From contig JAFQHO010000085.1 of assembly GCA_017397925.1 (NCBI GenBank), positions 1 to 57,742 of the forward strand: 57,742 nt of DNA, in the 5' to 3' direction. The notes beneath the pieces were generated by a model that worked only from the letters and a program-made list of their open reading frames with translations, had not been told where the DNA came from and made no database searches. Position 1 is the stretch's first letter; each line of letters starts with the position of its first letter. Shown here one piece after another: positions 50,763-57,742 of the stretch. The translations under genes were made by a program, and so were the position numbers. The DNA comes from Ruminococcus sp. (lineage in GTDB: Bacteria; Bacillota; Clostridia; Oscillospirales; Ruminococcaceae).

Positions 50763-51877
50763 CGGACAAAACCCTGATTGAGCTGACTGCCCGTGAATAT
50801 ATAGAAAAGCTTGTGCTGACATCAAAGCCAATGCGCCCTAAGTGGAACAGGGAAAATTATATATTCCGCAAGCAGTCCAGATGGAATTATATGGACAGTT
50901 GTATCATACGCTCCCTTTTGATGTTCGGCAAAGAGGAGTATATTGACTACGCTGTAAAATTTACTGACAGCTATGTTGACGAATGCGGAAAAATCCCCAC
51001 AATGAACGTCAAAGACTACAATCTTGATAATATATGCGGTGGAGTAAATCTCATAAAGCTCTATGAGTTGACGGGGGAGGAGAGATACCGCCTTGCATAT
51101 GAGTGGCTGTACAATGAGCAGCTGAAAAATCACCCCCGCCTTAAATGCGGCAGCTTCTGGCATAAAGCCATATATCCAAATCAGATGTGGCTTGACGGAG
51201 CATATATGGTATTACCCTTTATGGCGATGTACGGAAAAATTAAGAATGACAGCAGTATAATAAACGATGTTTTATCACAATCGTTTAATATCCGTGATTT
51301 AATGTGTGACAGAGAAACAGGACTTTACTATCACGGCTACAACGAAACAAAGGATATGCTGTGGGCGGATAAAGAAACCGGACTTTCCTCACAATTCTGG
51401 CTCAGGTCAAATGGCTGGCTGTGTGCAGGTCTGGCGGATTTATATGAAATCACGGAAAATAAGGCTGTGGGGGATATGCTGAGAGAGCATATAAACGCCC
51501 TCAGCGGATATATCACTGATGAGGGAATGCTTTTACAGCTTCCCACAAGGGCAGAGCTTACAGGCAACTATCCCGAAACAAGCGGAACTCTCTTGTATGC
51601 CTATGGTGCAATGAAAGGATATCGTTTGGGTACTGTTGATAAATCAGCCGCAGAAGCAGGTGAAAGAGCGTTGTATGCGGTAACTGAGAAGTACATCGAC
51701 CGCAGTGGAGAAATTCCTGTGCTAAGGAATATATGCCTTATGGGCGGACTTGGCGGAGCGAATAACCGCGACGGCTCTGCTGAATACTACCTCAGTGAAA
51801 GAATTGTTGAAAACGAAGCAAAGGGCATAGCACCTTATCTTATGGCAACAGCAGTTTTAATGGGTAATTCATTATAA
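50759..51877 (+). CDS. GH105 unsaturated glucuronyl/rhamnogalacturonyl hydrolase
   Basis: 372 residues, an (alpha/alpha)6-barrel enzyme without a signal peptide, so it acts in the cytoplasm. MWLDGAYMVLPFMAMYGK with the catalytic-region Asp, and SQFWLRSNGWLCAGLADL, are GH105 (YteR/YesR-like) signatures. It removes the unsaturated uronic acid from oligosaccharides produced by pectin lyases. The start at 50759 has GGAGG upstream and overlaps the permease stop (ATGA). Last gene before a strong terminator. Confidence 0.92.
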   Translation: MTDKTLIELTAREYIEKLVLTSKPMRPKWNRENYIFRKQSRWNYMDSCIIRSLLMFGKEEYIDYAVKFTDSYVDECGKIPTMNVKDYNLDNICGGVNLIKLYELTGEERYRLAYEWLYNEQLKNHPRLKCGSFWHKAIYPNQMWLDGAYMVLPFMAMYGKIKNDSSIINDVLSQSFNIRDLMCDRETGLYYHGYNETKDMLWADKETGLSSQFWLRSNGWLCAGLADLYEITENKAVGDMLREHINALSGYITDEGMLLQLPTRAELTGNYPETSGTLLYAYGAMKGYRLGTVDKSAAEAGERALYAVTEKYIDRSGEIPVLRNICLMGGLGGANNRDGSAEYYLSERIVENEAKGIAPYLMATAVLMGNSL

Positions 51878-51880
51878 AAC

Positions 51881-51907
51881 AAAACCGAGGCTTTACACCT
51901 CGGTTTT
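51881..51907. terminator. Bidirectional terminator
   Basis: 10-bp stem AAAACCGAGG/CCTCGGTTTT, 7-nt loop, between convergent GH105 and SPFH genes. Confidence 0.88.
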
Positions 51908-51926
51908 TGAGTTTGTAGGGATAAAT

Positions 51927-52904
51927 TTACTGTTTAGGTGAATCGTTGTCTACGATACCCTTAAGACCTGCTGCAAGACCTGCAAGTCCCTGAATTTCGC
52001 TTGGAATGATAATCTTTGTGGATTTACCGTCAGCTGCCTTAGCAAAGGCTTCAAGGGACTTAAGCTGAATAACCTTTTCAGATGGATTAGCGTTTGAAAG
52101 CTTTACAAGGCTGTCTGCAAGAGCCTGCTGAACAAGCTCAATAGCCTGAGCCTCACCGGTAGCTTCAAGGACTTTCTGCTCACGTACAGCGTCTGCGCGG
52201 AGAATCATAGCCTGCTTTTCAGCCTCGGCTTCAAGAATCTGTGATTCTTTCTTTGCCTGTGCACGGAGAATCTGAGATTCCTTTTCACCTTCTGCAACGA
52301 GAATCTGTGACTTCTTGTCACCCTCAGCCTGGAGGATTTTCTCACGTCTTTCACGCTCAGCCTTCATCTGCTTTTCCATAGCGTCCTGAATTTCACGTGG
52401 AGGAAGAATATTTTTCAGCTCTACACGGTTTACCTTGATACCCCAGCGGTCAGTAGCCTGGTCAAGGATAGCTGTGATTTTTGTGTTGATAACATCACGG
52501 GAAGTAAGTGTAGCATCAAGCTCCATTTCACCGATGATGTTACGGAGTGTTGTAGCAGAAAGGTTTTCAATAGCTGCAAGAGGACGCTCAACACCGTAGA
52601 TGTACTGCTTTGCGTCAACAACCTGATAGAATACAACGGTATCAATCTGCATAGTTACGTTATCCTTAGTGATAACAGGCTGTGGCTTGAAGTCAACAAC
52701 CTTTTCCTTGAGGGAAACTTTGCCTGCAATTCTGTCAAAGAAAGGGATAAGGATATGAAGTCCAGTCTGCCATTCAGCCTTGAATGAACCAAGTCGCTCA
52801 ATTACAAAAACGTGAGCCTGGGGAACAATTCTAAAGCTTCTGATAATGATGATAACTACGAATGCAATAACTGCAAGAATAATAATCGGTCCTAATTTGT
52901 CCAT
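51927..52904 (-). CDS. SPFH/Band 7 membrane protein (QmcA/stomatin-like)
   Basis: 325 residues: one N-terminal membrane segment, a Band 7 domain (QAHVFVIERLGSFKAEWQ to about 190), then an alanine/glutamate-rich coiled coil of repeated KESQILRAQAKK-type units. Such proteins form oligomeric assemblies in membrane microdomains. The NfeD partner gene is directly upstream (19 bp), the usual pairing. Confidence 0.94.
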   Translation of the reverse strand: MDKLGPIIILAVIAFVVIIIIRSFRIVPQAHVFVIERLGSFKAEWQTGLHILIPFFDRIAGKVSLKEKVVDFKPQPVITKDNVTMQIDTVVFYQVVDAKQYIYGVERPLAAIENLSATTLRNIIGEMELDATLTSRDVINTKITAILDQATDRWGIKVNRVELKNILPPREIQDAMEKQMKAERERREKILQAEGDKKSQILVAEGEKESQILRAQAKKESQILEAEAEKQAMILRADAVREQKVLEATGEAQAIELVQQALADSLVKLSNANPSEKVIQLKSLEAFAKAADGKSTKIIIPSEIQGLAGLAAGLKGIVDNDSPKQ

Positions 52905-52923
52905 AATAATAATCTCCTATACA

Positions 52924-53352
52924 TTACAATTTTACAATAAGCTTTGTGCCTTTTATTTCGCTGACTGTTACAACGCTGTCTGTCGGAATAACGCTTCCGT
53001 CAGCAGTAATTGCACTCCAGTCAACGCCGTTAAGGGTGACACGTCCCATACCCTTGTCGGAGTTGATTTCCTCAATAACAAGGGCTTTTTTGCCTATTTC
53101 CAACTCTGAATTGGTGGCGATATGCTCTTTGTTGAGCCTTTTTCGGATAAGCGGCAATGTGATAATAACAAGAACTGCGGAGGTCAGAACAAAAATAGCT
53201 GCCTGACCGAGCAAAGAAAGTTTGTCAAAGCAGAGTGTGCATATCAGTGTAATCAGAGATGCAACAGCAAACCAGATTGACACAAGCTGCAACGTGCAGA
53301 ATTCCACAATGACGAATACCACAATTAAAGCTGCCCATAGGATTATATCCAT
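52924..53352 (-). CDS. NfeD family membrane protein
   Basis: 142 residues with three membrane segments and a C-terminal OB-fold (IGKKALVIEEINSDKGMGRV, then VNGVDWSAI). This is the short NfeD1b type that lacks the protease domain and works with SPFH proteins. I use the ATG at 53352, preceded by GGGGG; the longer reading has no site. Confidence 0.92.
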   Translation of the reverse strand: MDIILWAALIVVFVIVEFCTLQLVSIWFAVASLITLICTLCFDKLSLLGQAAIFVLTSAVLVIITLPLIRKRLNKEHIATNSELEIGKKALVIEEINSDKGMGRVTLNGVDWSAITADGSVIPTDSVVTVSEIKGTKLIVKL

Positions 53353-53424
53353 AGTATACCCCCTTTGAGTGTTTTTGCACACGACATTTTATGCGTATGC
53401 GTTTAATAAAATCCCTACAAGTAA

Positions 53425-53453
53425 ATTGTATCACAAATCGACAAAAAATGCAA
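53425..53453 (-). promoter_or_regulatory. Sigma-A promoter of nfeD-SPFH
   Basis: Minus-strand TTGCAT (53453-53448) and TACAAT (53430-53425), 17-bp spacer. Confidence 0.7.
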
Positions 53454-53484
53454 TAGGTTGAACGTTAAATTTTTGTAAAAAAAT

Positions 53485-53510
53485 TTTCCCCGAAGTATTT
53501 TTCGGGGAAA
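53485..53510 (-). terminator. Terminator of ychF
   Basis: 10-bp stem TTTCCCCGAA/TTCGGGGAAA, 6-nt loop, T-rich sequence on the minus strand (AATTTTTTTAC). 7 bp beyond the ychF stop. Confidence 0.85.
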
Positions 53511-53516
53511 TATTTA

Positions 53517-54611
53517 TTATACGTTGAATCTGAAAAGTACAATATCTCCATCATTCATAACATATTCCTTACCTTCAAGGCGTACAAGACCTTTTTCCTT
53601 TGCAGCAGCCATTGTACCGCATTCCATAAGGTCGTCGAAAGCGATAACCTCTGCACGGATAAAGCCCTTTTCAAAGTCGGTATGGATTTTTCCTGCTGCC
53701 TGCGGAGCCTTTGTACCCTTTTTGATAGTCCACGCACGTACCTCAGGTTTACCTGCGGTAAGGTAGGAAATAAGTCCGAGTAAAGCGTAACCCTCTTTGA
53801 TGATACGATTAAGTCCCGATACTTCAAGACCAAGCTCAGCAAGGAACATAGCCTTGTCTTCCTCATCCATTTCAGCAATTTCAGCCTCTGTCTGAGCACA
53901 GATAGGAAGAACAGCAGAGTTTTCTTCCTCAGCAAGCTTGCGTACCTTGCAGTAGTTCTCGTTATTCTCGATATTTCCTGCAAAATCAGCCTCACAGAGG
54001 TTAGCCGCATAAATTACAGGCTTTGCAGAGAGCAGGGGAGTAGACTTGATAAGCTCACGCTCATCATCGGTGAAATCAAAGCCTCTTGCGGATTTTCCAC
54101 TTTCAAGATGCTCTTTAAGTCTTTCAAGGAAATCGATTTCAGCAAGATACTTCTTATCTCCCTTAGCAGCCTTTTTAGCACGGTCGATACGGCGGTCAAC
54201 CATTTCGATATCTGAGAATATAAGCTCTAAATTGATAGTTTCAATGTCGCGGAGAGGATTTATATTACCGTCAACGTGAACGATGTTGTCATCCTCAAAG
54301 CAGCGTACAACGTGAACAATAGCGTCTACCTCGCGGATATCGGCAAGGAATTTGTTACCAAGACCTTCGCCCTTTGAAGCACCCTTTACAAGACCTGCAA
54401 TATCCACAAATTCAAGAGTTGCAGGAGTAAATTTATCAGGCTCATACATTTCTGCCAGCTTATCAAGTCTTTCATCGGGAACAGAAACGATACCGATATT
54501 TTTCTCAATAGTGCAGAAAGGATAGTTTGCAGATTCTGCACCGGCATTTGTAAGAGCGTTAAAAAGTGTACTTTTGCCTACGTTAGGCAGACCAACCATA
54601 CCAAGTTTCAT
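53517..54611 (-). CDS. ychF: Redox-regulated ATPase YchF (OLA1 family)
   Basis: 364 residues. G1 GLPNVGKST, G3 DIAGLVKGA and a modified G4 (NLCEAD, the basis of ATP preference) are seen, followed by a coiled coil and a C-terminal TGS domain. It is associated with ribosomes and stress response. Expressed from its own transcript or with the EAL gene upstream (34 bp away). Confidence 0.96.
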   Translation of the reverse strand: MKLGMVGLPNVGKSTLFNALTNAGAESANYPFCTIEKNIGIVSVPDERLDKLAEMYEPDKFTPATLEFVDIAGLVKGASKGEGLGNKFLADIREVDAIVHVVRCFEDDNIVHVDGNINPLRDIETINLELIFSDIEMVDRRIDRAKKAAKGDKKYLAEIDFLERLKEHLESGKSARGFDFTDDERELIKSTPLLSAKPVIYAANLCEADFAGNIENNENYCKVRKLAEEENSAVLPICAQTEAEIAEMDEEDKAMFLAELGLEVSGLNRIIKEGYALLGLISYLTAGKPEVRAWTIKKGTKAPQAAGKIHTDFEKGFIRAEVIAFDDLMECGTMAAAKEKGLVRLEGKEYVMNDGDIVLFRFNV

Positions 54612-54645
54612 ATTTCATAATACCTTTCTTTTCGTGAATTGCGTA

Positions 54646-57381
54646 TCAATTGCTATTATGCTCAATACGCTTATTATTTACAAGTGAATTTATAGTTGAA
54701 TTCTGTATCTGAACATCGCCATTTGCAGAGCAGATATCACTTGGATTTCCGCAAGCCATTTTCAGATTTATTGAAGAATCCATAATAAATACATTGCCGC
54801 TGCCCTCAGCGTCACCGATGCCTACAGCATAGTCACCCTCAGAGTCGATGAAGATTTCAGCGTTCATAATTTTAGTATTAACACTGCCGCCTATAGCGCC
54901 GATACAAGCTTGTTTTGCGGCGTTCATCTTAGCAGATATTTTACCCTTGCGGATGAGGATACTGCCCTCACCGTCCTCTATAACGCCGATACCGACAGCC
55001 TCAGCGCTGCTGCAGGAGAGAGTAATATCAGCGGAAGTGCCTATTGTAGAGATTCCGCGCAGACTTCCGATTCCTGCAATACGCTTGCCTGCAAGTGCAA
55101 GATCAAGCTGACAGTTTTCAGAAATTTCAATGTTAGCGTCACCATTGAAGCTTCCTACACCAATTCCATTATGGGTATGCATATCAACTTTGATTTTACC
55201 GGAAATAAGCTTGATATCTGAGTCATCGTCATTAAATCCGCCGCCAATGGCAACAGTTTCAGTGCCGTTGCAGATAATTTCAAGATTTCCGCCCATATCA
55301 ATGGTGATATCACCGTAGCTGTGGTCATAATCGTTACCGATTCCGATACCATAGGTTGCATAGCAGTCAAGAATAAGGGAGCCCTTGCCTTTAAGCTCAA
55401 ACTGAGAGCCCATAGGCACGTAAATACCTGCATAGGCAAGCTTGTTTGTCTTTGATACATTAAGTACAAGGCGTGCATATTCACCTACAGAAATAGTAGG
55501 TCTGCTGTTTCCGCTGACTATATTTACATTTTTCAGTGTAAGCTCACAGCTGTGGTTATCCATAATTGTGATATTCATTTTAACCGTCTTATCGGGGTCG
55601 CCTACAATTGTCAGCTTACTCTGATATACATGAATATCGGTATATTTTTCAAGTGCAAGCTTCAGCAGGTCAATTTCTGCATCATTCTGTGCCGCATAAA
55701 CCTTTTTGGAGCCGTTTGGACGGGTTTCAAGATTTGTCTTTATAATTTCGTCCTTTATATCCTTTGCAATGCTGTCAAGGAATACAGGCTTAGGCTTTGA
55801 TGTGTAATAGCCCTGAATAAGGTCAACACCAAGGCGGATAACCGTTTTCATTTCCTGAACTGTTTCAACGCCCTCAGCAAGGGTCTGCAGCTGATTATCG
55901 CGGCAGAAGTCGATTATCTGTGTAACAAGCTGCTGCTTCTTCATATCGTTGTGGATATCAGAAATAAGAGAGCGGTCTATTTTAACATAATCGGGGCGAT
56001 ATTTCAGCAGATTTGTACTGTTGGAATAGCCAGTGCCGTAATCATCAATAGCAAGCTGCGCATGAGCGAATGCAAGACGTTTTTTGATTTGTTCAATAGA
56101 CTCAGGGGTTACAGTGCTGTCCTCCACGATTTCAATAACGCACTTTTCAAGAAGTTCACCGTATGTAAGGTAAAGTTCGTTAAAATCTTCATCATTGAGG
56201 CTGTATTCGCACATTGAGTTGATAAACAGCTTTTTATTTTCAAATACGCTCTGATTTTCGCTGAGAAGCTTGAGAGTATTGTAGAAAGTAAGCTTTTCAA
56301 TGGCATATAGCGCATTTTGACTTGATGCAATGGAGAGTATCTGCTTAGGCTCCATTTTTATATCTCCCGTACTGCGCATAAGAGCCTCATAAGCCACGAT
56401 ATTTCCGGTAGTTGTTTCAACAATGGGCTGTACGTGGTATGTCAGGAGATTTTCGGTTATCATTCTGTTGAAAAGCTGCGCATTTTTATAGGCGTCCTTT
56501 TCTCGGCTGTAGTTGTTTTCGGAAAACCAGTTGATAACGTGTCTGCGGTCTGTACGAGCCTCATAGAGGGCGAATTCGGAGTAATTCACCAACATATTGA
56601 AATCAGTTGCCTCATTTGGGTATGAGGAACAACCTATATAAAGGCTCAGCTTACTTTTGTCCGAAATATCAATGATTTCACCGAAATCGTCAGTGAGTAT
56701 ACAGTTCTGGACGGCTTCATCCATACTGTTGAGGATGTTGTATATGAACATTCTGTCGCAGTCTTTGAAGAAAGCAAGCATTTCATAGCCTGATTTTGTA
56801 CCGATAAGCACATTTTCGCTGGCAAAGCTGTTGAGAATTTCCGCAACAGAGGCAATACAGCTGTTTGTAGTGTCTACTGTAAGGAATGAGCAAAGCTTTT
56901 CAATTCCGTTGATATACAGAGTTGCAAGACAGCAATTCTGCACATCAGGGAGAATTTTCTTAATCTGCTGTGAGAAATATGGGTAAGAGGGCAGTTTTGT
57001 TACAGGGTCATATTCCACGAAATCGTTTTCGCGGGTACTTGAAATCTGACGGGTATAATCCTGTACAAAGCCAAGCCATTCATCGCTTGACTCATATATA
57101 TTCATTTTAATGAATTTAGTTGTGTTGTTATTGGTGAAATGGTAAATGTGTTTCTGACCTTCTACAGGTTTTTTCGATATTTTTTCAAGAAGGTTAAAGA
57201 ATTCGAACTCGTTGAGCTTATTTCCTGAGCAGGAGAGCATACGGCAGGCAACATCATCCAGATAAGCTGTTTTGCTTTTGGCAATATATGTAAATGCGCC
57301 GATATTTCCCATAAACTGCTGAAATACATTCCAGTCGTGACTTAGCTCCGGAGGCTCTTTAGAAAGATTGAATATACTCAT
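54646..57381 (-). CDS. EAL phosphodiesterase with degenerate GGDEF and C-terminal beta-solenoid
   Basis: 911 residues, no signal peptide or membrane segment. Order: N-terminal PAS-like region (about 15-110), GGDEF domain with the active motif decayed to SGYEM (197-201), EAL domain (about 300-540), then ~300 residues of Gly-rich beta-solenoid repeats (about 600-900). EAL residues look intact: Glu332 (EALMR), Asn388, Glu420, Asp446-Asp447, Lys467, Glu503 and Gln523. So it should hydrolyse cyclic di-GMP, with the GGDEF domain perhaps sensing GTP. The solenoid repeats contain motifs such as GIGVG and GIGSL. The ATG at 57381 has AGGAG upstream. Promoter at 57497. Confidence 0.9.
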   Translation of the reverse strand: MSIFNLSKEPPELSHDWNVFQQFMGNIGAFTYIAKSKTAYLDDVACRMLSCSGNKLNEFEFFNLLEKISKKPVEGQKHIYHFTNNNTTKFIKMNIYESSDEWLGFVQDYTRQISSTRENDFVEYDPVTKLPSYPYFSQQIKKILPDVQNCCLATLYINGIEKLCSFLTVDTTNSCIASVAEILNSFASENVLIGTKSGYEMLAFFKDCDRMFIYNILNSMDEAVQNCILTDDFGEIIDISDKSKLSLYIGCSSYPNEATDFNMLVNYSEFALYEARTDRRHVINWFSENNYSREKDAYKNAQLFNRMITENLLTYHVQPIVETTTGNIVAYEALMRSTGDIKMEPKQILSIASSQNALYAIEKLTFYNTLKLLSENQSVFENKKLFINSMCEYSLNDEDFNELYLTYGELLEKCVIEIVEDSTVTPESIEQIKKRLAFAHAQLAIDDYGTGYSNSTNLLKYRPDYVKIDRSLISDIHNDMKKQQLVTQIIDFCRDNQLQTLAEGVETVQEMKTVIRLGVDLIQGYYTSKPKPVFLDSIAKDIKDEIIKTNLETRPNGSKKVYAAQNDAEIDLLKLALEKYTDIHVYQSKLTIVGDPDKTVKMNITIMDNHSCELTLKNVNIVSGNSRPTISVGEYARLVLNVSKTNKLAYAGIYVPMGSQFELKGKGSLILDCYATYGIGIGNDYDHSYGDITIDMGGNLEIICNGTETVAIGGGFNDDDSDIKLISGKIKVDMHTHNGIGVGSFNGDANIEISENCQLDLALAGKRIAGIGSLRGISTIGTSADITLSCSSAEAVGIGVIEDGEGSILIRKGKISAKMNAAKQACIGAIGGSVNTKIMNAEIFIDSEGDYAVGIGDAEGSGNVFIMDSSINLKMACGNPSDICSANGDVQIQNSTINSLVNNKRIEHNSN

Positions 57382-57496
57382 AGCAACTCCTGTATTCCGC
57401 GGTTGAACTGCCGACAGATTATTCACCTGCCTTTTCGGGGCGTTCATTTGCAGTGCCGAACTTAATGGCGTCAGCTTACCATAATATATCACTTTA

Positions 57497-57525
57497 ATTA
57501 TACAATATATCTGAAATAAAGTCAA
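57497..57525 (-). promoter_or_regulatory. Sigma-A promoter of the EAL gene
   Basis: Minus-strand TTGACT (57525-57520) and TATAAT (57502-57497), 17-bp spacer; leader about 110 nt. Confidence 0.82.
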
Positions 57526-57609
57526 TATATTAATTGTTATTAAATTAGAAAATATTATAAATTACAGTAGATTTAGCAATTGGATTTTCATACCAATCCC
57601 CAAAATGTT

Positions 57610-57729
57610 AGTAGACAAAGATGATGAGCAGAAATGATGTATGTCAAGGCGGACGACGAAAGCATACTGCCGTATGGTGAGGATGTCCAACGATGACATA
57701 CGGCATTTATGCCATTAGATTTGTCTACT
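57610..57729. repeat. Long imperfect palindrome, element B
   Basis: 120 bp, ends AGTAGACAAA/TTTGTCTACT perfectly paired, arms roughly 60-65% complementary. The centre is CATAC-TGCC-GTATG (57663-57676), at the exact midpoint. Related by its core to elements A (32038) and C (23110). It lies upstream of the EAL promoter and no coding frame is evident. Confidence 0.75.
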
Positions 57730-57742
57730 GTTGTTTCAGGGA

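Noticed and set aside
1-57742. CRISPR arrays, tRNA or rRNA genes, insertion sequences, prophage
   Set aside because: No regularly spaced repeats, no cloverleaf or rRNA sequence noticed, and no transposase, integrase or phage protein among the translated frames.

Overview
The window reads as chromosomal DNA of a spore-forming, fibre-degrading Firmicute close to Ruminococcus (Oscillospiraceae). Direct signs are a secreted GH26 mannanase ending in a dockerin (5371-7251), a pectin-oligosaccharide ABC importer with a GH105 hydrolase (47747-51877), a complete spoIIA sporulation operon (41299-42688), a T-box leader, Gram-positive Shine-Dalgarno sites and many sigma-A promoters with exact 17-bp spacers. 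The genus is inferred from gene content. I see no transposase, integrase, phage gene, CRISPR array, rRNA or tRNA.

Layout. 0.1-4.8 kb: a MATE exporter divergent from an AraC-type regulator, which is followed by a thioesterase, a PfkB-family sugar kinase and a radical SAM protein. 5.0-7.3 kb: the mannanase behind an unusual duplicated upstream element. 7.3-11.9 kb (minus): bioY, then the greA-lysS-coiled-coil protein-nadE operon. 12.2-14.8 kb: a zinc ABC importer under a Zur-like operator. 14.9-19 kb: TrmH-type methyltransferase, a copper ATPase carrying an in-frame CopZ domain, and two small proteins. 19-27 kb (minus): glycolytic genes gpmI, tpiA and pgk, mixed with three tandem membrane paralogs of unknown function and three small unknown genes. 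27.2-32 kb: T-box-controlled trpB, a DUF3592-like protein, aroC and a DAHP synthase, an aromatic amino acid block. 32.5-34.9 kb: DUF2975 protein, Cro-type regulator and a large DUF4173-like membrane protein. 34.9-40 kb (minus): C-GCAxxG-C-C protein, comF, an rlmL-like methyltransferase and a class A PBP. 40-42.7 kb: a BofC-like protein, a flavin reductase and the spoIIA operon. 42.7-47.4 kb (minus): lepA, two small membrane proteins, hemW and a patatin-like lipase. 47.7-51.9 kb: sugar ABC transporter plus GH105. 51.9-57.4 kb (minus): SPFH/NfeD pair, ychF and an EAL-domain protein with a beta-solenoid tail.

The most unusual content is in junctions and non-coding DNA. (1) A copA gene whose last 68 codons form a CopZ-like domain with its own perfect Shine-Dalgarno. 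(2) An EAL phosphodiesterase fused to a Gly-rich beta-solenoid, with no export signal. (3) A ~70-bp element present twice in tandem before the mannanase and once, inverted, at 40.5 kb; it looks like an alternative-sigma promoter. (4) A family of 120-164 bp imperfect palindromes with different arms and a conserved central hairpin (23110, 32038, 57610). (5) Hairpins with a conserved TCACAG loop and covarying stems on both sides of the patatin gene. (6) A possible six-codon Trp leader peptide behind the trpB T-box. Several other short palindrome families recur. All comparisons were made by eye; no database search was possible.
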